The notes: generated by a model not told the origin, from the sequence alone. A stretch of 64,000 nucleotides of DNA from Pseudomonadota bacterium (GCA_021813805.1 JAKAJL010000014.1:22065-86064); one strand, 5' to 3'; shown: positions 50,498 through 59,382, counted from the first letter of the stretch. Made by a program: numbers and translations.

Positions 50498-51430
50498 ATG
50501 CCCCATCCGCACCAGAAACGCGATCTCTTCGCGAGTCCCTTCAGCCTCGACGACGAGGATCTGTACCGGCGCTGGCGCGACTGGAAACTCACGGATTATC
50601 CGAAGGGTCTGGGTGACCTTCTGGTGGAGGTCGGGGATCCCCGTTCGCTGACCGACAGCGAGCACGCGGCCTTGCTGACGCGCTGCCGCAAGGCGAACAT
50701 GGCGTTATACGCAGGCAAGACCGGCGCCGATCCGGACCCCGAAATTCCGCTCGCCCTGGGCCGGCGCTTCGGCCTGGAGGATCTGAACAAGAACTGGCTG
50801 GCCGACGAGAATGGTCTGACCTCGCTGACGGTGCGAACCGAAGGCGTCCGCCAGCATTACATTCCTTACACCAACCGCGCCATCAACTGGCACACCGACG
50901 GCTATTACAACACCGCCGACAGACAGATCCACGGTCTCAACCTGCATGTGGTGCAGCAGGCCGCCACGGGCGGCGAGAACGCGCTGATGGATCATGAGAT
51001 CGCCTACATTCTGATGCGAGAAAAGAACCCGGACTATATCCGCGCCCTGATGGCCCCGCGGGCGATGACCATCCCGGCCCGCATCGACGACGGCGGGACG
51101 GTGGCGCGCAGGGAAGAGCCGGGGCCGGTGTTCAGCATCATGCCGTCGGGCGACCTGCATATGCGCTATACCATCCGCGTCAACAATGTGATGTGGGCCG
51201 ACGACCCGCTGAGCCGCGACGCTCTGGATTATCTCCAGACTCTGCTCAACAGCGACTCCCCATTCATCTATCGCGGCAGGCTGGAGTCGGGCATGGGTCT
51301 GGTGAGCAATAATGTGCTGCATGACCGCGCCGCCTTCACCGACGACGCCGAACACAAGCGCCACTATTACCGGGCGCGCTATTTCAGCCGGCTGGCCGGG
51401 ACTGGCGTGGCGGAGATTTTCACGCTCTGA
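50498..51430 (+). CDS. TauD-like Fe(II)/2-oxoglutarate-dependent oxygenase
   Basis: The 310-residue protein resembles the TauD/TfdA clan. The facial triad is visible: INWHTDGYYNT (HxD, about residues 131-133) and a distal histidine in NNVLHDRAAF, with an arginine for 2-oxoglutarate in HYYRARYF. The start at 50498 has GAGG upstream. The gene lies 85 bases after the PyrD-like gene on the same strand. Need for O2 sits oddly with an Fnr-type promoter, so it may act in microaerobic transition. The substrate is unknown. Confidence 0.75.
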   Translation: MPHPHQKRDLFASPFSLDDEDLYRRWRDWKLTDYPKGLGDLLVEVGDPRSLTDSEHAALLTRCRKANMALYAGKTGADPDPEIPLALGRRFGLEDLNKNWLADENGLTSLTVRTEGVRQHYIPYTNRAINWHTDGYYNTADRQIHGLNLHVVQQAATGGENALMDHEIAYILMREKNPDYIRALMAPRAMTIPARIDDGGTVARREEPGPVFSIMPSGDLHMRYTIRVNNVMWADDPLSRDALDYLQTLLNSDSPFIYRGRLESGMGLVSNNVLHDRAAFTDDAEHKRHYYRARYFSRLAGTGVAEIFTL

Positions 51431-51676
51431 GTCCCCCGCGTGGAGCGCGACCGCGCTGCGCCGCTCCGCCGGCGCCGCGCGGCGTCCGCCGCCGCGCTGG
51501 CCAGCCGCTTGGGAGAGGCGGACGATTCCAGGATGGGGGAGAATTGCGGATCGGACAATTCGCTTGAACCGCGCGCGGAATGACAGCATATGTCCGCGGT
51601 CCGCTCGTTCCCTGGCGCTGACAATCGCCCTGCGTTGCGATTGAGCCGGCGGCCGGACAGCAAAGAGACCATCGTC

Positions 51677-52861
51677 ATGACGAAATCCGCAAATCTCGAG
51701 ACGATCGCGGCCGCCTATGGCGTCGCCGCCGATCCGGCGTTCGGCGCCGTCACGCCGCCGATCGTGCTTTCCAGCACGTTCACTTTCGCCGGCTTCGACC
51801 AGCCCCGCGCCCACGATTACAGCCGCGGGGCCAATCCGACGCGGCAAATGCTGGCGGAGGCGCTGGCCCGGCTGGAAAGGGGCGCGGGCGCCGTCGTGAC
51901 CGCGACCGGCATGGCCGCGATCGATCTTGTCTTGTCGATCCTGAGGCCGGGCGATCTGGTTGTCGCGCCGCACGATTGCTACGGCGGCACATATCGCCTG
52001 CTCGCGGCGCGGAGCGAACGCGGACATTTCGATGTCGCGTTCGTGGAACTGGACGACGATGAGGCGCTGGCCTCGGCCTTGCGGCGTCGGCCAACCCTGG
52101 TTCTGATCGAGACGCCGAGCAATCCATTGATGCGCGTCTATGATATTCGCGCCATCGCCGCGCAGGCGCATGGCTGGGGCGCAAAGGTCGCGGTGGACAA
52201 CACCTTCCTTTCGCCGGCCCTGCAGCAACCGCTCGCCTTGGGCGCTGATTTCGTCATCCATTCCACCACCAAATATCTGAATGGCCATTCGGACGTCGTC
52301 GGCGGCGCGGTCGTGGCGGCCAGCGAAACCGACGCAGAAACGCTCTCCGCCTGGGCCAACATCGCCGGGGTGACCGGCGCGCCCTTCGACAGCTATCTGA
52401 CGCTGCGCGGCTTGCGCACCCTGTTTCCGCGAATCCGCCAGCAGCAGGCCAACGCGGACTCCGTCGCCCGCTTTCTCGAACGCCGTCCCGAAGTCGCCGC
52501 CGTCCATTATCCCGGTCTGGCGTCGCACCCGGGCCATTCCGTCGCGAAGCGGCAGCAATCCGGTTTCGGCGCCATGCTCAGCTTCGAATTGACCGGCGGC
52601 GCCGAGGCCGTACGCCGATTCGTCGGCGCGGCGCAGGTCTTCACGCTGGCCGAATCCCTTGGCGGCGTCGAAAGCCTCATCGCCCATCCGCCGACGATGA
52701 CCCATGTCAACATGACGGCCGAAGCGCGGCAGGCCGCCGGCATCGGCGACGGACTCCTGAGGTTGTCGGTCGGCCTCGAAGCCGAAGCCGATCTCATCGC
52801 GGGCCTCGAAGCCGGTTTCGCCGCGTTGGGCGTTGCGCCAGGCGGAGCGGCTCCCGGCTAA
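51677..52861 (+). CDS. Cystathionine gamma-synthase/lyase family PLP enzyme (MetB-like)
   Basis: The 394-residue protein has the Cys/Met-metabolism PLP-enzyme signatures: [45 protein letters not shown] and the PLP lysine in [12 protein letters not shown]. It resembles MetB more than MetC, but gamma-synthase, gamma-lyase and O-acetylhomoserine sulfhydrylase cannot be separated confidently by eye. The 246-base gap before it shows it is a separate unit. fdxA follows after 92 bases. Confidence 0.82.
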   Translation: MTKSANLETIAAAYGVAADPAFGAVTPPIVLSSTFTFAGFDQPRAHDYSRGANPTRQMLAEALARLERGAGAVVTATGMAAIDLVLSILRPGDLVVAPHDCYGGTYRLLAARSERGHFDVAFVELDDDEALASALRRRPTLVLIETPSNPLMRVYDIRAIAAQAHGWGAKVAVDNTFLSPALQQPLALGADFVIHSTTKYLNGHSDVVGGAVVAASETDAETLSAWANIAGVTGAPFDSYLTLRGLRTLFPRIRQQQANADSVARFLERRPEVAAVHYPGLASHPGHSVAKRQQSGFGAMLSFELTGGAEAVRRFVGAAQVFTLAESLGGVESLIAHPPTMTHVNMTAEARQAAGIGDGLLRLSVGLEAEADLIAGLEAGFAALGVAPGGAAPG

Positions 52862-52901
52862 AAGATGTATTTTTGCTATTGCTTTTTGCCTGCGGCGATA
52901 T

Positions 52902-52924
52902 AAGATATATTTTAAATTCATCTT
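52902..52924. promoter_or_regulatory. NsrR-type operator before fdxA
   Basis: AAGATATATTT-T-AAATTCATCTT closely fits the 11-1-11 NsrR palindrome known from proteobacteria (AAGATGCATTT-N-AAATGCATCTT). It is 30 bases before the fdxA start, in a strikingly AT-rich gap. An upstream half-site AAGATGTATTT occurs at 52862. The nsrR gene is 4 kb downstream in the same cluster. Confidence 0.78.
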
Positions 52925-52953
52925 TTGTCGTTCTCGCGGAAGGAGCGGCGGTC

Positions 52954-53292
52954 ATGACCCATGTGGTCACTGACAATTGCATCAAATGCAAATACATGGA
53001 CTGCGTCGAGGTTTGCCCGGTCGACTGCTTCTATGTCGGCGAGAGCATGCTCGTCATTCACCCGGACGAATGCATCGACTGCGGCGTTTGCGTTCCGGAA
53101 TGTCCAGCGGAGGCCATTTTTCCCGACACCGACGACGCAGCGACGCCGTTCTGGCTTGAATTGAACAAGACTTATGCCGAGCGCTGGCCGAACATCCTGC
53201 AAAAGCGCGAGCCGCCCGCCGACGCCAAGGAATGGGACGGCGCGCCAGACAAATTCGCCAGACACTTCAGCGACAAGCCGGGGTCCGAATGA
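52954..53292 (+). CDS. fdxA: FdxA-type 7Fe ferredoxin
   Basis: The 112-residue protein is a [3Fe-4S][4Fe-4S] ferredoxin: [18 protein letters not shown] and [17 protein letters not shown], followed by a long C-terminal tail, the FdxA layout. It is a soluble electron carrier. Its operator-like NsrR site and the downstream NO-response genes suggest that it supports cluster repair or NO detoxification. GGAAGGAG precedes the ATG at 52954. Confidence 0.93.
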   Translation: MTHVVTDNCIKCKYMDCVEVCPVDCFYVGESMLVIHPDECIDCGVCVPECPAEAIFPDTDDAATPFWLELNKTYAERWPNILQKREPPADAKEWDGAPDKFARHFSDKPGSE

Positions 53293-53392
53293 CGGCTGCT
53301 TCGTCCCTGTTTCGGGGCGCCGCAAGGAGGCGCGACGTCGCGGGCGCCTCCCGGTCATGAAACGCCGCGACCGCAAGCGAAAGAGGCCCGAT

Positions 53393-53644
53393 ATGCCGCA
53401 ACCGAAACCCGCCCCGACCGTCGATCTCCGCACGCTCGCGCCGGCGCAACGGCATCGGAAAATTTTCGAGCTTACCGATGCGCTCGCCGTCGGCGAATCC
53501 TTCCTCCTCGTCAACGATCACGATCCGAAGCCATTGCATTATCAGCTCGAAGCCGAATGGCCCGGCCAGTTTTCCTGGGCTTATGTGGAGCGCGGGCCGG
53601 AGGTCTGGCGCGTCGAGATCGGTCGGGCGGCCAAGGCGGCGTGA
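53393..53644 (+). CDS. DUF2249 domain protein
   Basis: The 83-residue protein is a single DUF2249 domain with the family block HRKIFELTDALAVGESFLLVNDHDPKPLHYQLEAEWPGQF (short: NDHDPKPLHYQLEAEWPGQF). DUF2249 proteins occur beside hemerythrins, RIC proteins and NO-reducing systems, but have no proven activity. Start 53393 has AAGAGG nine bases upstream; 53357 is possible. It lies 100 bases after fdxA. Confidence 0.85.
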   Translation: MPQPKPAPTVDLRTLAPAQRHRKIFELTDALAVGESFLLVNDHDPKPLHYQLEAEWPGQFSWAYVERGPEVWRVEIGRAAKAA

Positions 53645-53723
53645 CCGGGCGGGCGGCGGCTTGGCTCTCCCCTCGGGAGCTGCCGCCTGCCTTTTTCCGG
53701 TCGGCATTTTCGGAGGTTGCGCG

Positions 53724-55073
53724 ATGCCTGGCGCTTCGGTCGCACGCTGGTCGATGAGCTATTTCGCAGCGGCTTTGGCCTGCCTGCTCGCCGGCCTGGC
53801 CCTGATGGCCGCAGGCTTTGGCTATCCCAGCCAGCCGGCGCAGGCGCCGGACACGCTGGTTGTCGTGCATCTCGTCGCTCTTGGCTGGTTGAGCGCCCTG
53901 ATGCTCGGCGCCTTGACGCAATTCGTCCCGGTGCTGGTTTCGCAAAAATTGTACAGCGACCGCGCGCCGCCAATCGTCCTTGCCTGCCACTTTCTCGGCC
54001 TCGCCGGTCTCCTCGGCGGCTTTGTAGGTCTTGGCCGGTCATGGCGGAGCAGCGTGTTCCTGCTGCCGGCGGGCGGACTTCTGCTTTCGCTCGGCTTTGC
54101 TCTCGCGATTCTCAACCTTGGCGCGACCCTGGCGCGCAACCGTCCGCTCGCGGCTCCGGCAAGGATTGTCGCGGCTGGGCTCGCCAGCCTCCCGATCGTC
54201 TTCGGCCTCGGCGTCGTCTTCACCCTCGCCCTCGGCGGCTGGGCCCCCGGCGCCGGCGCCGCGAGGCTCCTTGCCGACGATCTCTCCATCCACGCCGCCG
54301 CCGGGCTCGGGGGTTGGCTGACCTTGACCGCTTTTGGAGTCAGCTACCGCCTTCTGGCGATGTTCATGCTCGCTCCCGACGCCGGCGGGCGCCTGACAGA
54401 AGCCGTGTTCTGGCTGGGCGCCGGAGCGCTCATCATGCTTCTTCAAGCCGTCCCCGGCGCTTCGCCGCGCCTCATCCTCGCGCCGCGTGTCCTCGCCGTC
54501 GTCTTTGGTTCCGCCGCCGTGGCGATTTATCTTTGGGAGGTCGCCGGGCTTTTCCGCCAGAGAAAACGCCGCAAGCTCGAACTCAACTCGAAAATGTCCG
54601 CTGTCGCTTTGGCCTGGCTGGCGGTCGCGGCCATAGCCCTGCCGGCCTCGCTGGCCGCCGAGGCGCCGTCGCCCGCGCCCGAAACCCTTTTGTTCATCGC
54701 CGCCTTCGGCTGGCTGACCGGCCTCGGCCTCGCGATGCTTTACAAGATCGTCGCCTTTCTCACCTGGCTCGAATGCTACGGTCACTGGCTCGGCAAACGC
54801 CGGACGCCGCGCGTCCAGGACCTGGTCAGGGAGGAAAGGGCGCTGCCCTGGTTCGTTCTCTACCACGTCGCCGTCCTCTGCGGAGCGGCGGCCTTGATGC
54901 TGCAATGGGGCGTGGCTTTCCGGTTCGCGAGTCTGGCGATGCTCTGCGCCGCCGCCGCGATCGGCCTCGAAGTCCTGCGCATACGGCGTCTTGCGGCGGT
55001 CCCCGCCGAGCTCGCGCCGCCGGAAGGTCCGCCGCCTCTTTTGTTTTCCCGTTTGCGACCCACCAACGCCTGA
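53724..55073 (+). CDS. Polytopic membrane protein of the NO-response cluster (heme-copper/NnrS-like)
   Basis: This 449-residue protein has about 12 hydrophobic helices. Histidines at helix ends (VVVHLVALGWLSALMLGAL, DDLSIHAAAGLGGWLTL, ECYGHWLGK, LYHVAVLCG) recall NnrS or small heme-copper oxidase-like subunits, but I cannot assign metal ligands. Being placed between two DUF2249 genes and downstream of an NsrR operator indicates a role in NO tolerance or signalling. Start 53724 has GGAGG upstream. Confidence 0.6.
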   Translation: MPGASVARWSMSYFAAALACLLAGLALMAAGFGYPSQPAQAPDTLVVVHLVALGWLSALMLGALTQFVPVLVSQKLYSDRAPPIVLACHFLGLAGLLGGFVGLGRSWRSSVFLLPAGGLLLSLGFALAILNLGATLARNRPLAAPARIVAAGLASLPIVFGLGVVFTLALGGWAPGAGAARLLADDLSIHAAAGLGGWLTLTAFGVSYRLLAMFMLAPDAGGRLTEAVFWLGAGALIMLLQAVPGASPRLILAPRVLAVVFGSAAVAIYLWEVAGLFRQRKRRKLELNSKMSAVALAWLAVAAIALPASLAAEAPSPAPETLLFIAAFGWLTGLGLAMLYKIVAFLTWLECYGHWLGKRRTPRVQDLVREERALPWFVLYHVAVLCGAAALMLQWGVAFRFASLAMLCAAAAIGLEVLRIRRLAAVPAELAPPEGPPPLLFSRLRPTNA

Positions 55074-55084
55074 GGAGTCTGGAT

Positions 55085-55633
55085 ATGAGCGCCGAGATTG
55101 TCTCGCTTGATTTACGGCCCGTCCTGCGCGCGGGAGGCGAGCCCATCGCCGACATCATGCGCGTGGTCAGCCGTCTGGAGCCCGGCCAGGGACTTCGACT
55201 GATGACGACCTTCAAGCCGGTCCCGTTGTTCGGCCTTCTCGACAAGAAGGGTTTTGACCACGCCGAATCCCAGTTGGCCGACGGCGAGTGGGAAGTGCTG
55301 TTCACGCCGCGCCCCGACCGGCGCGCGCCCGCTCCAGTCAGGACCGTCGCGGCCGAAGACGCGCTCGCCGCGTCGGGGGCGGAATGGCCGGCCCCGACGC
55401 GCTTCCTCGACAATCGCGACCTGGAGCAGCCCGAGCCTATGATCCGGACGTTGGCGGCGACCGAACAGATGCGGCCGGGCGAAGTCCTTTCAGTCCTTCT
55501 GGACCGGAGGCCCGTGTTTCTTCTGCCCGAACTCGATCGGCGCGGCCATCTCTGGCGGGGCGGCCTCGAGGACGACGGGAAAACCTATCGGCTAAGCGTG
55601 CTGATCCGCGAGGGCAGGGGTGAAACGCAATGA
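55085..55633 (+). CDS. Tandem DUF2249 protein
   Basis: The 182-residue protein contains two DUF2249 domains: residues about 5-75 (SLDLRPVLRAGGEPIADIMRVVSRLEPGQGLRLMTTFKPVPLFGLL, short: LEPGQGLRLMTTFKPVPLF) and about 105-178 (LDNRDLEQPEPM...LLDRRPVFLLPELDRRGH). It starts 11 bases after the membrane protein and overlaps the next gene by four bases. The function is unknown. Confidence 0.82.
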   Translation: MSAEIVSLDLRPVLRAGGEPIADIMRVVSRLEPGQGLRLMTTFKPVPLFGLLDKKGFDHAESQLADGEWEVLFTPRPDRRAPAPVRTVAAEDALAASGAEWPAPTRFLDNRDLEQPEPMIRTLAATEQMRPGEVLSVLLDRRPVFLLPELDRRGHLWRGGLEDDGKTYRLSVLIREGRGETQ

Positions 55634-55944
55634 ACGCGCCCAAACAGCTCGCCGAAGCGGTTCGCGAATCGCTCCGCTCGGTGATCGATCCGGAGATCGG
55701 TCTGAACATCGTCGATGTCGGGCTTGTCTATGACGTGGACGCCGATGGCAGCGGCGTCGTCACCGTGACGATGACGACGACGACGCAGGGGTGTCCGGCG
55801 ACCGGATATCTGCGGCAAGGCGCGGAGGAGGCGGCGGCGCGGACCGCCGGCGTCGCCGCGGCAAAAGTGAACCTCACCTATGACCCGCCCTGGGGCCCCG
55901 AACTGATGTCGGAGACGGCGCGGGAAATTCTGGGGTTCGGTTGA
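55630..55944 (+). CDS. MIP18/PaaD-family iron-sulfur assembly factor (DUF59)
   Basis: The 104-residue protein is of the SufT/PaaD/MIP18 family: VIDPEIGLNIVDVGLVYDV and the cysteine in TTTTQGCPATGYL. These small proteins assist iron-sulfur cluster assembly or transfer, a sensible need during NO stress. ATG overlaps the preceding stop (ATGA). Confidence 0.88.
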   Translation: MNAPKQLAEAVRESLRSVIDPEIGLNIVDVGLVYDVDADGSGVVTVTMTTTTQGCPATGYLRQGAEEAAARTAGVAAAKVNLTYDPPWGPELMSETAREILGFG

Positions 55945-56038
55945 TGCGCGGCGCCGATCGGGAAAACGACGTCGCGCACCAATTCAGCGCGCTGCCGCAT
56001 CGGCTCGCGCCGATGACCTCGTCCTGAAGGAGTGCGCC

Positions 56039-56794
56039 ATGACGGCCAATCACGATCCGCCAATGTTTCCAGCGTTCGGCGCCGCCGGCGCCCCGGCGGA
56101 ATACACGAGGGCGACGGCGCCGGAGGAGCTGCGTGTGGGCCGCGCGACGGCCTGCCGCGCCTGGACCATGATTCTGGCGGGCGAAGAGCGGCTGGAACTC
56201 TCCGAAGGCGAGCCGGCGCCGCCGCGCCGTGTCGCGATCGAGCCGGGTCAGCGCCGGCTCGTCCGGCCCGGCGTCGGCTATCGGATCGAAACGCCCGAGC
56301 GCGGCCGGTTCACCATCGCCTGGTTTTTGAATGATCCCCTGGGCGGACCAGCGGCGCGGCGAAACCCTCATCCCGCCGCGCCAGGGCTGCTTGTCGGCGT
56401 CAACGAGGATCTCATCCAGCGGATCGTCGTGGCCTTTTATGCGCGCGTTCGCCACGATCCTCAACTGGCTCCGATTATCGACGAGGCGATCCGCGACTGG
56501 CCGGCGCATCTGGAAAGAATGTGCGACTTCTGGTCTTCGATCATCCTCATCACAGACGCCTACAAGGGAGGCGTCGTCGAGGCGCACGCCGGCCTGACCG
56601 CTTTGGCGCCCCGGCATTTCGAGCGCTGGCTCGAATTGTTCAACGGCGCCGCCGCCGCCGAGTTTGGCGGAGGGGCGCAGGCCTCCCTTTTCAGCGCCCG
56701 CGCCTTGAGGATCGCCCGGCGCATCGAGGCCTGCGGCGCCACAAGCGCGTCGGCCTCGCAGTGCGCGGCGTGTCAACCTTCTGCCGGGGTTTGA
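56039..56794 (+). CDS. DUF1971 - group III truncated hemoglobin fusion
   Basis: The 251-residue protein has an N-terminal DUF1971/YeaR-TehB-like domain (about residues 10-100; RATACRAWTMILAGEERLEL, RLVRPGVGYRIETPE) and a C-terminal truncated-hemoglobin-like domain (about 118-230; VAFYARVRHDPQLAPIIDE, RMCDFWSSIIL, HAGLTALAPRHFERWLELF). The histidine in APRHFERW is the likely proximal ligand. Group III hemoglobins can bind NO or O2. E. coli yeaR is controlled by nitrate and NsrR, so the fusion fits NO response. Confidence 0.8.
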   Translation: MTANHDPPMFPAFGAAGAPAEYTRATAPEELRVGRATACRAWTMILAGEERLELSEGEPAPPRRVAIEPGQRRLVRPGVGYRIETPERGRFTIAWFLNDPLGGPAARRNPHPAAPGLLVGVNEDLIQRIVVAFYARVRHDPQLAPIIDEAIRDWPAHLERMCDFWSSIILITDAYKGGVVEAHAGLTALAPRHFERWLELFNGAAAAEFGGGAQASLFSARALRIARRIEACGATSASASQCAACQPSAGV

Positions 56795-56918
56795 GTCGGC
56801 GCCGGGTTCGCGCGCCGCGCCGGATGGATATTGATGCTTGGCGCGCCGCAGGCCAGAATATGCCAACAGGGTTCTTTCGGGGCTCCCTCGGGTGGAGCGC
56901 CGCGCGGCGGGATCGACC

Positions 56919-57347
56919 ATGCGACTGATGAGCTTTACCGACTTTGCCCTCCGGATGCTGATGTATGCCGCGGCCCGCGAGGATCGGCTCGTCACGATCG
57001 AGGAAATCGCCAATCTTTTCGATATTTCGCGCGGCCATCTCATGAAAGTCGCCAACGCGCTGACCCGCGCGGGGCTGATGACCGCGGTGCGCGGGCGTTC
57101 CGGCGGCCTGCGGCTGTCGCGCCCGCCGGAGAAGATCGGCCTCGGCGAGGTCATCCGCGCCATCGAACCCGATTTCGCGCTGGTCGAATGTTTCGGCGAA
57201 GACGACCAATGCCTCATCACCCGGCGGTGCCGGTTGCGCGGAATCCTGCATGAAGGGCTCGACGCCTTCAATGCCGTCCTCGACAAATATACGCTCGCCG
57301 ACCTGATGCTGAGACCCAAGGATTTCGGCGTCCGGCCGGCTGCGTGA
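56919..57347 (+). CDS. nsrR: NsrR, Rrf2-family NO-sensing repressor
   Basis: NsrR (142 residues) is a winged-helix repressor with a [4Fe-4S] or [2Fe-2S] cluster that is destroyed by NO. It begins MRLMSFTDFALRMLMYAA, with the recognition segment FDISRGHLMKVANALTRAG and cluster cysteines in ECFGEDDQCLITRRCRL. IscR was considered but the cysteine spacing and opening sequence fit NsrR. The start at 56919 was chosen over the ORF track start. It closes the fdxA cluster. Confidence 0.93.
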   Translation: MRLMSFTDFALRMLMYAAAREDRLVTIEEIANLFDISRGHLMKVANALTRAGLMTAVRGRSGGLRLSRPPEKIGLGEVIRAIEPDFALVECFGEDDQCLITRRCRLRGILHEGLDAFNAVLDKYTLADLMLRPKDFGVRPAA

Positions 57348-57405
57348 ACCGTTTCGTCCGAGCGGCGACGGAAGACGCGGCCGCCCTCCCGGCCGCAAGT
57401 AGATG

Positions 57406-58425
57406 CTATGCGCGACGGGCGCGGAAATCGCCCAGCAACCGTGACAGCAGGGCCGCGAAGACGATCGCCCAGGCCAGGACCGCCAGCACGAACATCGCCC
57501 GTGAAATCGGCGCAAGAAATGGCAGGCCGAGCGCCTCGGCCATTTGCGCCGTCGCCGCGCTGTACATGCCGAGAGGGAACACCGCCCCCCAATACAAAGG
57601 GTCGTAGCGGAACGGAAATTTCCGAAACACGTGACGCCAGGCGCCCAGGACGACAAGCATCGGAATCCACCAGGTCGCCGTCGCCCAATAAAACACGGTG
57701 AAGCCTCTGAGAAATGGCAGAAGCGAAAGCAGGAAGGGCGCGTCCATTGTGTTCTGGACAAGCTGCGCGCCGGCAAGCGTCGAGATCGCCATGGCGCCCA
57801 TGTTGATCCAGTAAGGCGGCGCCAGGTCGCCGGGCGAAAAGGGAAAAAACGTATAGCGATAGAAGATCAGCGAGATGATCCAGGAATAGAACATTCCGCC
57901 CCATAGCCACATCGAGAGAGCCACGAAATTGAGCTCGACCCGAAAGGGCTGCGGCACGTCCCGCGAAATGAGCGACGTCAGGACCGCGATCGACTGGGTC
58001 GCGACCACGGCGATCAGCCAGCCTCCGTTGATGCCGGTCTCGAGCGACGGCTTCTCACGCTTGACGGTAAAGGCGGTGAAGATCGTGTAGGTCAGGCCCA
58101 CCCACAGCACGCCGCCGAGGCCGAGGAAGACCATCGCGACGCCGGTGGCCCGCATGAAAAGGAAGAACTGCGCCCCGACGACGGATGAACCGGCGACTGC
58201 AGTGAAAAAGCCGGGCGCGACGCGATGATCGATCATGTCCGCGAAGAACAGGGCCGGATAGCGCAGCGCGCGCGCCGCCGTCAGGACCGCCAACACGGCG
58301 TAGGCGACGAGATTGAAGGCGAAAAGCCCCATCGCCAGCCAGCGGTGCTGAAAATTCCAGGCGTCGATGGAAATGATCCCCGTCGCCATGGTCAAGGCGA
58401 AATAAGCGGGCGGCAAGTCTTTCAT
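57406..58425 (-). CDS. TDT/SLAC1-family transporter (TehA/Ssu1-like)
   Basis: The 339-residue protein has ten predicted helices. The opening PPAYFALTMATGIISIDAW matches the tellurite-resistance/dicarboxylate transporter (TDT, SLAC1) family, which includes sulfite exporter Ssu1 and TehA. Given the dsr genes 1.5 kb away, sulfite or anion export is a plausible but unproven role. It converges with nsrR and is followed upstream by the leftward LysR gene. Confidence 0.8.
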   Translation of the reverse strand: MKDLPPAYFALTMATGIISIDAWNFQHRWLAMGLFAFNLVAYAVLAVLTAARALRYPALFFADMIDHRVAPGFFTAVAGSSVVGAQFFLFMRATGVAMVFLGLGGVLWVGLTYTIFTAFTVKREKPSLETGINGGWLIAVVATQSIAVLTSLISRDVPQPFRVELNFVALSMWLWGGMFYSWIISLIFYRYTFFPFSPGDLAPPYWINMGAMAISTLAGAQLVQNTMDAPFLLSLLPFLRGFTVFYWATATWWIPMLVVLGAWRHVFRKFPFRYDPLYWGAVFPLGMYSAATAQMAEALGLPFLAPISRAMFVLAVLAWAIVFAALLSRLLGDFRARRA

Positions 58426-58539
58426 CGTTTATCTCGCTTTGACGCCCGGCGCGTCGATTTCGATGGACATCGTCGACACCGGCCGCGGGAGCAAACCGCA
58501 TTCACGTTTTTCAAAGGCGCCGCCTGTCACGCCACGCTG

Positions 58540-59382
58540 TCATTTGCCTGCGAAGGAATCTCGCAATGAGGTCCGGATCACGTCGATCAATTCGCGATCG
58601 TGGCGCGCCGCATAGACGATATAGATCGAATGCGAGAATTGGGGTGCGCCCGCCACCCGGCGCAATCGCCCCTCGTCCAGCTGGGCCTGAACGCTTCGCA
58701 GCCGAAAATAACCGGCTCCGCCGACCGCCATCATGTAAGCGCGCGCCAGTGGTCCAAAATTGACCGAAAGCGGCGCATCGATGGGGGTCGAGGCCGCGGC
58801 GCGGATATTGACGGCGAAGGCCGGCCCCCAATCGACGCGAATGTAATCGTCGGGGTGGAGCCGGCCATCCTGCGCCGTGGTGACGAGAATCAGTTTGTCC
58901 TCGTAGAGGAGTTCGACGACGAGATCCTGCTGCTGCGGCGGATTATGCACGACCGCGATGTCGAGCGATCCTGCGTGAACGGCGTCGAGCAGCCGGGGAG
59001 CGGAATCGACTTCGACGTGAATGGCGACGTCCGGGCGCTGGCTGTGCATCCAGACTAGCCAGTTGGTCACGGTCGGCTCCCACAGGCTCAGCTCCGCGCC
59101 GACGCTGACGCCTTCGGCGCGGCCCGGCGGCAGTTTGATCTGCTGCCGCGCCGTTTCCCAGGACTGCACCATGATCGTCGCATGCCGCAGAAAGCGCTCG
59201 CCCGCGGCGGAGAGCCTCGCGCCGCCCTTGTTGCGGATGAACAAAGGCCGCCCGAGTTGATCTTCGAGCGCCTTGATGCGGGCGCCGACGGCCGTCTGGG
59301 TAACGTTCAGCTTGTCGGCCGCCGCCGCGAAACTGCCCGTCGAGACGACCGCCAGAAAAGTCCGCGCCAGAGAAACGTCCAT
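58540..59382 (-). CDS. LysR-family transcriptional regulator
   Basis: The 280-residue regulator has the LysR N-terminal helix-turn-helix (RTFLAVVSTGSFAAAADKLNVTQTAVGARIKALEDQLGRPLF, short: LNVTQTAVGARIKALEDQL) and a ligand-binding domain. It is divergent from dsrA, 561 bases away, and is on the same strand as the TDT transporter, 114 bases downstream of it. It may control one or both, by the usual LysR arrangement; the effector is unknown. Confidence 0.86.
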   Translation of the reverse strand: MDVSLARTFLAVVSTGSFAAAADKLNVTQTAVGARIKALEDQLGRPLFIRNKGGARLSAAGERFLRHATIMVQSWETARQQIKLPPGRAEGVSVGAELSLWEPTVTNWLVWMHSQRPDVAIHVEVDSAPRLLDAVHAGSLDIAVVHNPPQQQDLVVELLYEDKLILVTTAQDGRLHPDDYIRVDWGPAFAVNIRAAASTPIDAPLSVNFGPLARAYMMAVGGAGYFRLRSVQAQLDEGRLRRVAGAPQFSHSIYIVYAARHDRELIDVIRTSLRDSFAGK

